Positions 15,145 to 24,398 of a stretch of 64,000 nucleotides of DNA are shown piece by piece. Every line of letters begins with the position of its first letter. Positions within the stretch are counted from its first letter, which is position 1. The notes under the pieces are model-generated. The model ran no database searches. It worked only from the letters and a program-made list of their open reading frames with translations, and was not told the origin of the DNA. Source of the stretch: JBLXBZ01 sp048265185 (GTDB lineage Bacteria > Pseudomonadota > Alphaproteobacteria > Rhizobiales > Stappiaceae); contig JBLXBZ010000007.1 in the NCBI GenBank assembly GCA_048265185.1, positions 99,805 to 163,804 on the forward strand. The letters run 5' to 3'. Position numbers and translations under genes: made by a program.

Positions 15145-16440
15145 ATGCCAACGCCCCATCACCACCCAGGTTCGCTTTGGGCCCATGTCACAAACGAACG
15201 CGCCCCAACGCCCGCGCTCGCATGTTCCATTGAAACCGACGTCGTCATTATTGGCGCCGGTTTCACCGGCCTCTCCACCGCGCTGCATCTAGCCAGAGAG
15301 GGGCGCAACGTCGCCGTGCTCGAAGCCGCGCTTGTCGGCTGGGGCGCCTCCGGGCGCAACAATGGACAAGTAATCCCCACGCTAACAGCAGCGGAGCCAG
15401 ATCTTATCGTCGAAAAACACGGCGACGCCGGCGCTCGACTCGTAAGCCTTATTCGCGACAGCGCGTCTTATCTTTTTGACCTCGCACAACAAGAAGATAT
15501 CAAGTGCGAAGCGGAGCAAAATGGATGGTTTCAACCCGCTCATACGGCGGGACGCATGAAACTGAGCGCCGCCCGAGTGGAGGCCTGGAGCCGCCACGGC
15601 GCACCTTGCCGCCTGCTAAACAAGCAAGAGGCCGCCGATCTTTTAGGCTCCTCCCTCTGGCATGGGGGGATGTACAACCCGACTGGCGGACATATTAATC
15701 CGTTGGCGCTGGCGCGCGGGCTAGCGAAGGCGGCGGAAAACCATGGCGCGGTCATATATGAAAACACGCCAGTCTCCCGCTATGAACGGCGCGGCGACGG
15801 CTGGCGCGTGACCACCCCCGACGGCGAGATCAACGCCCGCGCATTGGTTCTGGCCACGAACACTTACACGGACGCTCACGTCAAACATCTGGCGCCGAAA
15901 ATCGCCCGCAGCATCGTTCCGGTTCTATCGTGGCAAATGGCGACGGAACCGTTGAGCGATAAACAACGCAGCCAGATCATGCCGCAGCGGCAAGCGGTCT
16001 CCGACACCCACGGCGACTTGCGCTTCTTCCGTTATGACGCACGCAACCGCCTAGTAAGCGGGGGCGCGCTGATCTTTCCGCAAAACGGCGCCGAGAGATT
16101 GAAAAAATTGGTCGGCGCACGTCTGGCCGAAGCCTTCCCCGCCCTTGGAACGCCACGCTTCTCACATGTCTGGAACGGTTACATCGGCATGAGTGAAGAT
16201 CGCTTCCCCCATATACACCAGCTTGGACCAAATGGCTGGAGCTGGGTGGGGTGCAATGGCCGCGGCGTCGCTCTTTCCGTGAGTTTGGGCCGCGAGCTCG
16301 CCAAAGCCATCAGCGGCGCGTCCCTATCCTCCCTCGCCCTTCCTCTTACAGAACCAAAGCCAATTCCCTTTCAAAACCTTGCTCGCCGGATCGCCCCCGC
16401 GGCGCTCGCTCTTTACAGATGGCGCGACAAGCGCGGCTAA
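15145..16440 (+). CDS. FAD-dependent amino acid/amine oxidoreductase (DAO family)
   Basis: Flavoprotein of 431 aa, similar in layout to PuuB-like gamma-glutamylputrescine oxidases and D-amino-acid oxidases. The FAD Rossmann motif is DVVIIGAGFTGLSTALHLA (about residues 32-50), followed by GWGASGRNNGQV, where such enzymes contact flavin. The C-terminal part has WNGYIGMSEDRFPHI and the FAD-binding GCNGRGVALSVSLG. It has an AAAGGAA-type ribosome site and lies 59 bases after the class V gene, in the same direction. It probably oxidises an amine or amino acid that arises in the same pathway. Confidence 0.8.
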   Translation: MPTPHHHPGSLWAHVTNERAPTPALACSIETDVVIIGAGFTGLSTALHLAREGRNVAVLEAALVGWGASGRNNGQVIPTLTAAEPDLIVEKHGDAGARLVSLIRDSASYLFDLAQQEDIKCEAEQNGWFQPAHTAGRMKLSAARVEAWSRHGAPCRLLNKQEAADLLGSSLWHGGMYNPTGGHINPLALARGLAKAAENHGAVIYENTPVSRYERRGDGWRVTTPDGEINARALVLATNTYTDAHVKHLAPKIARSIVPVLSWQMATEPLSDKQRSQIMPQRQAVSDTHGDLRFFRYDARNRLVSGGALIFPQNGAERLKKLVGARLAEAFPALGTPRFSHVWNGYIGMSEDRFPHIHQLGPNGWSWVGCNGRGVALSVSLGRELAKAISGASLSSLALPLTEPKPIPFQNLARRIAPAALALYRWRDKRG

Positions 16441-16479
16441 AACATCACCGCAAAAGGGACACCAGCACAGGAGCCACAT

Positions 16480-16995
16480 ATGGCAGACAATAAAACAGCA
16501 GACACCGAACACAACATCACATTGGACATGCTGAAAGCCGCATTCGCGATGCGCGCAAAGGCCTATGCCCATATATTCGACGTCCTGCGCGAAGAGTTTG
16601 GCGCGGAGAAAGCCGTTGAGCTAATTGGCGAATCCACCCGCCGGCTTGGCGCGGATATGGGCGAGAAATTTGAAGACCTTGGGCCAAATAACCTGGAAGG
16701 TTTGAAAACGGCATTCCTCGGCGGCATTCCCTGCGCCTCTGAAATGTTCGCTCCCGAAGTAAAAAAATGCGACGACGAAAGCTTGGAGATCCAATTTCAT
16801 CGTTGCCCTCTAAAAGACACATGGGCCGCGCAAGGACGCAGCGAAGAAGACCTTCAGTTGCTCTGCAAGGCGGCGGGCGCCATCGATGGCGGCCTGTTCA
16901 CGAGAGCCGGCTTCACCTTTAAAGGCGAGACATGGGAACCGGGCCGTAGCGGATGCTGCCTGCTGAAAGTGGAGCCGGGAACCGCCGCGGCATAA
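16480..16995 (+). CDS. ATC-hydrolase-family protein (copy 1)
   Basis: Protein of 171 aa resembling the L-2-amino-thiazoline-4-carboxylic acid hydrolase family (PF14196). It has an alpha-helical N-terminal half (FAMRAKAYAHIFDVLREEFG, AVELIGEST) and a C-terminal half with spaced cysteines in the family pattern: HRCPLKDTW, LQLLCKAAGAIDGG, FTFKGETW and a final GCCLL. The family founder opens the ring of a thiazoline on the way to cysteine; most members are untested. A CAGGAG ribosome site precedes ATG 16480. It comes just before the livJHMGF importer, with a paralogue just after it at 22016. Confidence 0.65.
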   Translation: MADNKTADTEHNITLDMLKAAFAMRAKAYAHIFDVLREEFGAEKAVELIGESTRRLGADMGEKFEDLGPNNLEGLKTAFLGGIPCASEMFAPEVKKCDDESLEIQFHRCPLKDTWAAQGRSEEDLQLLCKAAGAIDGGLFTRAGFTFKGETWEPGRSGCCLLKVEPGTAAA

Positions 16996-17007
16996 TAATT
17001 TCTTTCA

Positions 17008-17045
17008 TCCATCGCGGGAGGGGAAACAAAACTGACCGCGATGGA
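17008..17045 (+). repeat. Stem-loop between the ATC-hydrolase-like gene and livJ
   Basis: TCCATCGCGG (17008-17017) pairs with CCGCGATGGA (17036-17045), 10 bases, loop 18. There is no T-run after it. It may end or process the upstream message. Confidence 0.45.
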
Positions 17046-17177
17046 CCAGGCAGCATGAAATTCCAAAAATACGCCATAATGCGCATGCTGCTCTCTTTCG
17101 AGAAGACCGACAATCTTCTAAATCAATAATAAGGAAGAAATTCCAGTACTTTACCCTTGGGGAACAGGAGAACTTAA

Positions 17178-18305
17178 ATGCACGTCACCCGCAGAACCCT
17201 CATTGGCCTTGGCGCAGCCGCGCTCGGCGCTTTCGGCGTTTCAACCACGGCCTTCGCTGAAGATCCAATTCTAATTGGTTATCAACTGCCCTTGACCGGC
17301 AACACGGCGCAATATGGTCAGGACTTCAAGACGGCGGCGGAAATCGCCCTCAAGGATTTCAACGCCTCCGGCGTTTTGCCCGTGCCCGTGGAAATCATTT
17401 TTGAAGATTCACGCTCAGACGCCAAGGAAGGCGTCGCAATCGCCCGTAAATTCGTTGACAACGACAAGATCGTCGCGGTAATCGGCGATTTCACCTCCAC
17501 CGTCTCCATGGCGGCGGCTCAGGTCTACAAGCGCGCTGGAATGGCGCAGCTCAGTCAGACCGCATCGCACCCCGATTACGCCAAAATCTCCGAATGGCAG
17601 TTCCGTAACATCACCACCCAAGCCCAAGAAGGCGAATATAACGCCGACTGGATGCTCGACAAAGGCTATAAGAAAATCGCCGTGATCGCCGAGCAGACCG
17701 ACTGGGGCCAGTCCGTCACCAAAACGTTCAATGAGAAAATCGAAGAAGGCGGCGGAGAGATCGTTTTCTCCGAGTTCTTCAACCGCGGTTTGCCGGACTT
17801 CCGCTCGATCATCACCAAGATCGAACGCGCCAAGCCCGACGCTGTCTACACCGGCTTTTTCTATGAAGACGGCGCCCAGTTCATGAAGCAGATGAAGCAG
17901 CTTGGCGTCGACATTCCCGTGCACTCCACATCCGCCGCTTATAATCAGAAGTTGATCGAGCTTGCCGGCCCCGCCTCTGAAGGCCTGTATCTGACGGCCA
18001 CCTTCCTGCCCAGCAGCGACAAGGAGAACGTCAAGGACTTCGTCGCGAAATGGAAAGAACAGCGTGACGGCGCAGAGCCCGGCCAGTTTCCCGCCCAGGC
18101 CTTTGACGCGGTCAACATCATGCTTGAAGCCATCGTTCGCGCCTATCCGGATGTGACCCGCGCCAGCGTTCGCGACGCCCTGCTTGAAACAAAAGACTTC
18201 CCTGGCGTCACCGGCGACACGTCTTTCGACGAAGACGGCGAAGCCTTGAAAAAATTGACCAAAGCGACCGTGAAAGACGGCGTTTACACACAGATCGACA
18301 ACTAA
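17178..18305 (+). CDS. livJ: LivJ-like periplasmic binding protein of a HAAT-type ABC importer
   Basis: Substrate receptor of 375 aa. The signal peptide begins MHVTRRTLIGLGAAALGAFG and ends near TAFA-ED; the twin Arg may send it through the Tat route. The mature part is a type I periplasmic binding fold (PILIGYQLPLTGNTAQYGQD, VIGDFTSTVSMAAAQVYKRAG). Despite the Liv name these receptors also bind amides, aromatic compounds and other amino acid derivatives. ATG has a GGAG site. Strong stem-loops follow the gene, probably favouring receptor over membrane subunits. Confidence 0.9.
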   Translation: MHVTRRTLIGLGAAALGAFGVSTTAFAEDPILIGYQLPLTGNTAQYGQDFKTAAEIALKDFNASGVLPVPVEIIFEDSRSDAKEGVAIARKFVDNDKIVAVIGDFTSTVSMAAAQVYKRAGMAQLSQTASHPDYAKISEWQFRNITTQAQEGEYNADWMLDKGYKKIAVIAEQTDWGQSVTKTFNEKIEEGGGEIVFSEFFNRGLPDFRSIITKIERAKPDAVYTGFFYEDGAQFMKQMKQLGVDIPVHSTSAAYNQKLIELAGPASEGLYLTATFLPSSDKENVKDFVAKWKEQRDGAEPGQFPAQAFDAVNIMLEAIVRAYPDVTRASVRDALLETKDFPGVTGDTSFDEDGEALKKLTKATVKDGVYTQIDN

Positions 18306-18312
18306 AATCAAA

Positions 18313-18402
18313 CGTCGCTTTTCAAACGCGCAATCGACTGAAAAGCGGCGTCACCGCAGCAAACGCCCGAAGGCGGGTCACAGCCCCCTTGATCCGCCTT
18401 CG
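18313..18402 (+). promoter_or_regulatory. Tandem stem-loops between livJ and livH
   Basis: First stem CGTCGCTTTTCA (18313-18324) with TGAAAAGCGGCG (18339-18350), 12 pairs with one G-U. Second stem CGAAGGCGG (18368-18376) with CCGCCTTCG (18394-18402). Such hairpins after a receptor gene usually stabilise its message and partly stop transcription into the permease genes. Confidence 0.6.
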
Positions 18403-18544
18403 ACGCTGGACGGAAAATCAAAAATCAACAAACGGATGACAACATCCGCGACATCTGTGCAGGACGATATCGCCCCACTCGCCAAAGCTGAGCCGCACGG
18501 GTAGATGCCGTTCCTTTATCTTTCACCCGCCGAGGATAGATCCT

Positions 18545-19459
18545 GTGTTGGACCCCTATTACCTTCAACAATTGATGATCGGCCTGTCTCTGGGCATGAT
18601 CTACGCTTTGATGGCCATCGGCTTCACTCTGATTTTCGGAGTGCTCAATGTGGTCAATTTCGCCCATGGCGAAGTCTATACAATCGGCGCTTTCGCCGGC
18701 CTGATGGCCATCGCCGCCTTTGGCCCACCTCTCTTGGTCGTGTTCTTTATCGTGCTGGCGATCGGCGCGCTGGCGGGCTTCAGTCTTGAGCGTCTCGCCT
18801 TCAAACCCTTCAGACGATTTTCCGATGAAGCTTCTCTGAAATCGCGGGCCATGCGGGAGGCGACGCTCATGTCCTCCCTCGCCATGTCCATCATCGCCCG
18901 CGAGGCCATGGAGCTTTTATTCGGCTCCGAACTGCAGTCGATCAATATCGACTACCTGATCAACAAGCCGATCGAAATCGGTCCAATCACCATCGTCAAC
19001 GGCGACATCATCATTTTCGTCACCGCCGCCCTGATGATGGCGGGCTTGCAATATCTCCTGAAATATTCCGCTATCGGCCTGTCGATCCGCGCGGTTTCAA
19101 ACAACCCTCTTGGCGCGCGCTATGTGGGCGTAAACACCGACAGAACCATTATTCTCACCTTCGTCATCGGCTCAATGATGGGCGCGCTAGCCGGCATTCT
19201 CGTTGGTCTCTATTATGGAGCCATCTTCCCGTCCATGGGCTTCATCCCTGGCATCAAGGCGTTTGTGGCCATGGTCATGGGGGGCTTGAGCTCCATTCCC
19301 GGCGCCGTGATCTGCGCCCTTATTCTGGGGCTGTCGGAAAGCATAGCCACCACATTCGTCTCCTCCGTCTGGGCGGATATGGTCGCTTACGGTTTCCTGC
19401 TCATCACTTTGGTGTTTTTCCCACAAGGCCTCTTCGGAGCGAGGAGGGAACGTGTCTGA
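18545..19459 (+). CDS. livH: LivH-like ABC permease
   Basis: Inner-membrane permease of 304 aa, branched-chain amino acid type (BPD_transp_2), with about eight hydrophobic segments. Recognisable stretches are GMIYALMAIGFTLIFGVLNVVNFAHGE at the N-terminus (cited for identity) and GGLSSIPGAVICALILGLSES near the C-terminus. The start is GTG, with CGAGG about 10 bases upstream. It overlaps livM by 8 bases and would form a heterodimer with it. Confidence 0.92.
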   Translation: MLDPYYLQQLMIGLSLGMIYALMAIGFTLIFGVLNVVNFAHGEVYTIGAFAGLMAIAAFGPPLLVVFFIVLAIGALAGFSLERLAFKPFRRFSDEASLKSRAMREATLMSSLAMSIIAREAMELLFGSELQSINIDYLINKPIEIGPITIVNGDIIIFVTAALMMAGLQYLLKYSAIGLSIRAVSNNPLGARYVGVNTDRTIILTFVIGSMMGALAGILVGLYYGAIFPSMGFIPGIKAFVAMVMGGLSSIPGAVICALILGLSESIATTFVSSVWADMVAYGFLLITLVFFPQGLFGARRERV

Positions 19460-20462
19460 AGATACTTTGAAACCTTATCTACTGAAATTCGCCTTGCTCA
19501 TCCTCCTGTTCGTGCTGTTGCCGATCATGCTGGTGAAGCTTGATCAGGGGTATATTTATCAGGTGGTGACCATCGCCTTGATTTTCTCCCTGCTGGCGGT
19601 CTCTCTTCAACTCATCACCGGCGTCGCAGGCTTGCTGCATTTGGGTCATGCCGCCTTTTACGGCATTGGCGCCTATGTGGCCGCGCTTCTTGGCGCCGAT
19701 TACGGCGTCGGCTTCACCATCGGCCTGCCGCTGGCGGGATTAGGCGCGGCCTTCATCGCCTTTATCGTGGCTCTGCCCACCATGCGATTGGTCAGCATCT
19801 ATTTCGCCGTCGCAACCTTGGGCATCGGCCAGATGGTCTATCTGGTCCTGCAAAACTGGGTGGATGTGACCAAGGGGCCGAACGGCGTACTGCTGTTTTC
19901 GGGCATTGATCTGTTCGGTTTCAACGTGGAGAGCGAACTGGGCATTTACTTCGTCGTCGCCAGCATCGTCACCCTGTCGATCTGGGTGATCCATCTGCTT
20001 AGCCATTCCTACTATGGAAACGCTTTGCGAAGCCTGCGCGAAGACGACCAATGCGCCGACGCCATGGGCATCAACACCACCCGTTTGAAAATGGAAGCTT
20101 TCACCATCGCCTCATTCTTCGCCGGGATCGCCGGCGCGCTTTGGGCTTACACAACAGGTTATATTTCGCCGGTGGACTTCGATTTCTCCGAATCCATCCT
20201 GATTCTGGCCATGGTCGTGGTCGGCGGTCTTGGCAGCATTCCCGGCGCCATCATCGGCGCCTTGCTGCTGATCTTGCTGCCCGAGATCCTGCGCGAGGCG
20301 GGCGATATCCGTAACATCATCGTCGGTATCGTCATGTTCGCGTCAATCCTGTTCCTGCCTCATGGTCTATTTGGCGAAGTCTCCGCATTAAATTTTGTCC
20401 GCCGTCAGCTTGGCGGCGCATGGCGCGGCGCTGCTGACAAACAGAAAGTGGGGTGGAAATGA
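19452..20462 (+). CDS. livM: LivM-like ABC permease
   Basis: Second inner-membrane permease (336 aa). Typical LivM stretches are GVAGLLHLGHAAFYGIGAY, RLVSIYFAVATLGIGQMVY and GGLGSIPGAIIGALLLILLPE. GTG start with an excellent GAGGAGGG site inside the end of livH. Its last four bases overlap livG. Confidence 0.92.
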   Translation: MSEDTLKPYLLKFALLILLFVLLPIMLVKLDQGYIYQVVTIALIFSLLAVSLQLITGVAGLLHLGHAAFYGIGAYVAALLGADYGVGFTIGLPLAGLGAAFIAFIVALPTMRLVSIYFAVATLGIGQMVYLVLQNWVDVTKGPNGVLLFSGIDLFGFNVESELGIYFVVASIVTLSIWVIHLLSHSYYGNALRSLREDDQCADAMGINTTRLKMEAFTIASFFAGIAGALWAYTTGYISPVDFDFSESILILAMVVVGGLGSIPGAIIGALLLILLPEILREAGDIRNIIVGIVMFASILFLPHGLFGEVSALNFVRRQLGGAWRGAADKQKVGWK

Positions 20463-21211
20463 GCCCTATCCTGGAAATCGAAAACGTTTCACGCCGCTTC
20501 GGTGGGCTAATGGCGGTCAATGAGGTCACCACTCACGTCAATACCGGGGAGCTGATTGGCCTCATCGGCCCCAACGGCGCGGGCAAAACCACGCTGTTCA
20601 ATCTGATCTCCGGGTTCACCCCCGTCTCCTCCGGCGTCATTCGTTACAAAGGCCAGACCATCAGCGGCCTGAAGCCTTACGCCATCGCCTCGCTTGGAAT
20701 CTCACGCACGTTCCAGAATCTGCGCGTTTTCCCAAACATGACCGTGTTCGACAATGTCTCCGTCGGCGCCGTTGGGGCGATCAAACAATCGTCCTTGCAA
20801 GCGATCTTTGGCGGCGGCAAACGCAGCGACGCAATTTCTGAGCGCAGCTGGGCGGCGCTGGAGCGCGTAAACCTCACAGACCAAGCCAATGATCTGGCGG
20901 CGAACCTCGCTTATGGGAAACGCAAATATCTGGAAATAGCCCGGGCTCTAGCCATGAACCCGGATCTGCTGATCCTTGACGAACCCGCCGCCGGGCTCAA
21001 TGATTCTGAAACGGCTGAACTGGCGACCTTTATCAAAGAACTACATTCCGACGGTTTGACCATCATGCTGGTCGAACATGACATGGGCCTTGTAATGGGA
21101 ATTTGCGAACGGGTCATCGTGCTGGCCTCCGGCCAGAAAATTGCCGATGACGTTCCGTTGCAGGTCCGTCAGAACCCGCAGGTTCTGGAAGCTTACTTGG
21201 GGGTCGACTGA
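20459..21211 (+). CDS. livG: LivG-like ABC ATPase
   Basis: Cytosolic ATPase of 250 aa. Walker A GPNGAGKTT, Q-loop in SRTFQNLRVFPNMTV, a short LivG-specific insert around 100-125, and Walker B LLILDEPAAGLN. The signature segment LAYGKRKYLEIARAL replaces the canonical LSGGQ, as is normal for LivG. The ATG at 20459 overlaps the livM stop (ATGA); an in-frame GTG two codons earlier is less likely. Confidence 0.92.
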   Translation: MSPILEIENVSRRFGGLMAVNEVTTHVNTGELIGLIGPNGAGKTTLFNLISGFTPVSSGVIRYKGQTISGLKPYAIASLGISRTFQNLRVFPNMTVFDNVSVGAVGAIKQSSLQAIFGGGKRSDAISERSWAALERVNLTDQANDLAANLAYGKRKYLEIARALAMNPDLLILDEPAAGLNDSETAELATFIKELHSDGLTIMLVEHDMGLVMGICERVIVLASGQKIADDVPLQVRQNPQVLEAYLGVD

Positions 21212-21918
21212 TGGGCGTGCTTGATATTGACAATCTGTCGCTCAAGATCGGCGTGCAGGATATTCTCCATAACGTCACCTTGAGTCTGCCGGAAAAAGGC
21301 ATTCTGGCTATTCTCGGCGCCAATGGCGTCGGGAAAACCAGCTTGATGCGCTGCATTTCCGGGATTTATCATTCCACCGGCGGTGAAATCCGTCTGGAGG
21401 GTAAGTCGATCACCGGATTAAAGAGCCACCAGATCGTCGACCTTGGAGTACTGCAAGCCCCCGAAGGGCGGCAAATATTCTCCAATATGACCGTACGGGA
21501 AAACCTGGTGATTGGCGGCGGCCCCCTGAAAACTCAGGAACTGGACCATGTGCTCAAGCTCTTTCCCAAACTGAAAGAACGACTGCAACAAAACGCGGGA
21601 TCGCTTTCCGGCGGCGAGCAGCAAATGCTTTGCATTGGCCGCGCGCTCATGCGTAAACCCAAAGTGTTGTTGCTGGACGAACCCTCGCTTGGCTTGGCGC
21701 CCATGCTGGTGCGTTTCATTTTCGATCTGGTCGAACAGATCCGCTCGGAAGGCTATTCGATTCTGATCGTGGAGCAAAACGCCAAGGCCGCCCTGCGGAT
21801 CGCCGATCAGGCTGCGGTGATCGAAGGCGGAAAGATCATCATTGAAGGCGCCGCCGATGATTTGGCCAATGACAGCCGTATCGCGGACGCTTATCTTGGT
21901 GGACATATTCACACATAA
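21211..21918 (+). CDS. livF: LivF-like ABC ATPase
   Basis: Second ATPase (235 aa). Walker A GANGVGKTS, Q-loop around VLQAPEGRQIFSNMTVREN, signature LSGGEQQMLCIGRAL, Walker B VLLLDEPSLGL, and the switch His replaced by Gln (IVEQNAKAALRIAD), as in LivF proteins. It starts one base inside the livG stop. It closes the importer operon, with an ATC-hydrolase-family gene 97 bases later. Confidence 0.92.
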   Translation: MGVLDIDNLSLKIGVQDILHNVTLSLPEKGILAILGANGVGKTSLMRCISGIYHSTGGEIRLEGKSITGLKSHQIVDLGVLQAPEGRQIFSNMTVRENLVIGGGPLKTQELDHVLKLFPKLKERLQQNAGSLSGGEQQMLCIGRALMRKPKVLLLDEPSLGLAPMLVRFIFDLVEQIRSEGYSILIVEQNAKAALRIADQAAVIEGGKIIIEGAADDLANDSRIADAYLGGHIHT

Positions 21919-22015
21919 CCTTGAACCTGCGAGTAGGCGGCGGAAATTCGCCGTGTAATCCACAAAGCCACGCTTGCGAGCGGCGACCGCCCGCAAGCCA
22001 GCAAAACGGAGATGA

Positions 22016-22495
22016 ATGATGACAACGCTTCCCATGCTGGAAAAACGTCGGATCGAAGCGGAGATCCTGAAATGCGTTTTCGACGTCCTCGTAGAGCGTC
22101 ACGGCCGCGACGAAGCGGAAAAGGTCATTGGCGAGGCCGTGTCCAACTCCGCTATCGAGCAGGGAAAAACATTCCGCGAGAAAGAGCCGGCGGAGCCCGA
22201 CCTGAAGAGCTTCTCCGACCTCCTGCCCTTATGGAAAATGGAAGACGCCTTGCGAATGGACATTTTGGAGGAAAGCCCGGACAGGCTTGAGTTCAACGTC
22301 ACTCGCTGCCGCTATTCGGAAATGTATAAGGAAATGGGCCTTGGCGACATCGGTCACCTGTTGTCCTGCAACCGGGATGGCGACTTCTGCATCGGCTATA
22401 ACCCCAATATGGAGCTGACGCGCACCCAAACCATCATGAAGGGCGCGAGCCATTGCGATTTTCGCTACCGGCTGAAAAAAGACGGCGAAGTCTGA
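22016..22495 (+). CDS. ATC-hydrolase-family protein (copy 2)
   Basis: Protein of 159 aa of the L-2-amino-thiazoline-4-carboxylic acid hydrolase family (PF14196). The C-terminal half has the family pattern TRCRYSEMYKEMGLGDIG, LSCNRDGDFCIGYNP, TQTIMKGASHCDFRY; the N-terminal half is helical and charged. It is only distantly similar to copy 1 at 16480 but matches the family better. It follows livF in the same direction, with GGAG before ATG 22016/22019, so it is probably co-expressed with the importer. The likely role is ring opening or hydrolysis of the imported compound; the substrate is unknown. Confidence 0.78.
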   Translation: MMTTLPMLEKRRIEAEILKCVFDVLVERHGRDEAEKVIGEAVSNSAIEQGKTFREKEPAEPDLKSFSDLLPLWKMEDALRMDILEESPDRLEFNVTRCRYSEMYKEMGLGDIGHLLSCNRDGDFCIGYNPNMELTRTQTIMKGASHCDFRYRLKKDGEV

Positions 22496-22520
22496 AATTC
22501 GCCCGAAACCGCACCAGAAG

Positions 22521-24293
22521 CTACGTCAGAAAAATTAGAGCAACGCCCGCCCCAGCGCTCGCAAGCCGCTGCGCCGGCGGGCGTTTAGACACAAGACCTA
22601 TCGACAGAAGCGTCAGCCCCGCTCCCACTTTCACGAAGGCCCAAAGCGCCGGAAGCGGCTCGGTCCCAAGGGCGATCAGATCTCGATTGACGATCATGGC
22701 CAATGGAATGAGATAAAGGCCGAGGCCAAGCAACATGGCGCTCACCGCCACTTTTAACCAGTTTTCCCCCGCCATTCCCGCGGCGATGAACACCGCCCCG
22801 CACACCGGCGGCGTGATGGTGGACAAAAGCGCGAACCAAAAAACGAACAAATGCGCCAGCAACGGCTCCAAACCCAGAGCGCTCAAGGCCGGCCCCGCCA
22901 CAGAAATGCAGATCACATAGGCCGCGGTCGTGGGAACCTCCATGCCGAGGATCAAACAGGCCAAGGCCGTTAAAAACAAAGCCGGCCAAAGAGCGTCGCC
23001 AGCCAACGACAAAATGACGGATGTGACCTTGACCCCAAGACCTGTCATGGACAGCACGCCAATCACGATCGAGGCGCAAAGAATGATGGAGCCGATCAGC
23101 GCCACCTGACGTCCCGCCCCCACCGCGGCGTCGGTGAAGCGCCCGAAAAACTGAGGCAAGGACACCTCAAGCTTGGCGTTTGCGAGCAGCAAGAGCGCCG
23201 CGGCGACAATGGCGATGCAAGCGGCGTATTGCGGGGTGAAACCTCCTGCGAACATAGCTGTGAGGAGAAGGAAGAAAGGAACGGCGAAAAACAGCGAAGT
23301 GACGATGATCGCTCGGCGGTCCGGTTGCTGCGCCGCGTCCACGGGCCTGAGTTCATAGCGGGTGGCGAAACCGTTGATCCCCACCCAAACCGTGAGAAAG
23401 TACAAAAGGGCGGGAGGAAGCGCCGCCGCCATGATCGACGTATAGGGAACCCCCGTCAGTTCGACCATGACAAAAGCCCCCGCCCCCATCAACGGCGGCA
23501 TGATCTGCCCACCCGAGGAGGCCACCGCCTCCACCGCCCCGGCGAGGGCGCGCGGATAGCCCAGACGGATCATCGCCGGAATGGTGATTGCGCCGGTGGA
23601 GGCCACATTCGCCGAGGCGGAGCCGGAAATGGAGCCAAATAACGCCGAAGACAAAACCGCGACTTTCGCCGCGCCGCCTGTTAGACGACCCGCGACGGCG
23701 GTGGCCACATTCATGAAGCCCTGTCCCGCTTCGCCCGCGTTCAAAACGGCGCCGAAAATAACGAAAATTGCGACCACGCCGACGGAAACACCCGTAAGAG
23801 ATCCCCAAAGCCCGCCTTCGGCGAACACCAGAGTTCCCAAAAAACTTTCAAGCGGCAAGCCAGGGTGGCCAAACTCGCCGGGAAGATATTGACCATAAAG
23901 CCCGTAGAGAAGCGCTGCGAAAGCCACCAGCGGCAAAGGCCAACCAATCGCCCGCCGCGCCATCTCCAACGTGACCGCCAGCAGGAAAAACCCAAGGGCG
24001 ATCTGAAACTCGCCATAAGCGAAACCATATTGGTCGGAAATCGCCGCGGCGTTAAAAGCGATATAGAGACATGCGGCCACGCCAGTCACCGCAATCAAGA
24101 CGCCGCTGACTTTCTGCCCGCGCGTTTTCGCCATGAAAATCAAAATCCAGGGCAGCGCCAACGCCATGTGAATCGGGCGCGCCACAAGCGCCGGCGCCAA
24201 GCCATAAAAGATCAGCCCAAGATGGAACGCAATCGACAAAACGCCAAGCGCCACCCACGCCAGACGGCCATTCGCCTGCTGGATCATCATCAT
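22521..24293 (-). CDS. TRAP transporter fused permease (TAXI type)
   Basis: Large inner-membrane protein (590 aa) in which the small DctQ-like and large DctM-like TRAP subunits are fused. Some 15 or more hydrophobic segments; the DctM region has GSISGSASANVASTGAITIP and SSGGQIMPPLMGAGAFVM, typical of TAXI-type permeases driven by Na+ or H+. The start may be any of three consecutive ATGs (24293-24287). The cognate receptor gene lies directly upstream on the same strand, separated by a terminator-like hairpin. Confidence 0.92.
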   Translation of the reverse strand: MMMIQQANGRLAWVALGVLSIAFHLGLIFYGLAPALVARPIHMALALPWILIFMAKTRGQKVSGVLIAVTGVAACLYIAFNAAAISDQYGFAYGEFQIALGFFLLAVTLEMARRAIGWPLPLVAFAALLYGLYGQYLPGEFGHPGLPLESFLGTLVFAEGGLWGSLTGVSVGVVAIFVIFGAVLNAGEAGQGFMNVATAVAGRLTGGAAKVAVLSSALFGSISGSASANVASTGAITIPAMIRLGYPRALAGAVEAVASSGGQIMPPLMGAGAFVMVELTGVPYTSIMAAALPPALLYFLTVWVGINGFATRYELRPVDAAQQPDRRAIIVTSLFFAVPFFLLLTAMFAGGFTPQYAACIAIVAAALLLLANAKLEVSLPQFFGRFTDAAVGAGRQVALIGSIILCASIVIGVLSMTGLGVKVTSVILSLAGDALWPALFLTALACLILGMEVPTTAAYVICISVAGPALSALGLEPLLAHLFVFWFALLSTITPPVCGAVFIAAGMAGENWLKVAVSAMLLGLGLYLIPLAMIVNRDLIALGTEPLPALWAFVKVGAGLTLLSIGLVSKRPPAQRLASAGAGVALIFLT

Positions 24294-24359
24294 AACCCTT
24301 CGTTAGATCATTGAGTAATGCGCCTAGAGCGTGTCCGGGCCAGCACAGGATGCGCGCAG

Positions 24360-24393
24360 AAAAACGCCGCCGTCCTCGGATGGCGGCGTTTTT
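24360..24393 (-). terminator. Terminator/attenuator between TAXI receptor and permease
   Basis: AAAAACGCCGCC (24360-24371) pairs with GGCGGCGTTTTT (24382-24393), a perfect 12-base stem with a 10-base loop; on the minus strand it ends in TTTTT. It lies right after the receptor stop, so it should reduce transcription into the permease gene. Confidence 0.8.
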
Positions 24394-24398
24394 CGTTG

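Noticed and set aside
14189..15151. Minus-strand open frame of 320 codons
   Set aside because: Antisense to the class V PLP enzyme; no family features and no ribosome site.
17055..17129. 24-codon open frame before livJ
   Set aside because: No ribosome site or similarity; too short to call without expression data.
17415..18311. Minus-strand open frame of 298 codons
   Set aside because: Antisense to livJ, which has a signal peptide and clear family sequence.
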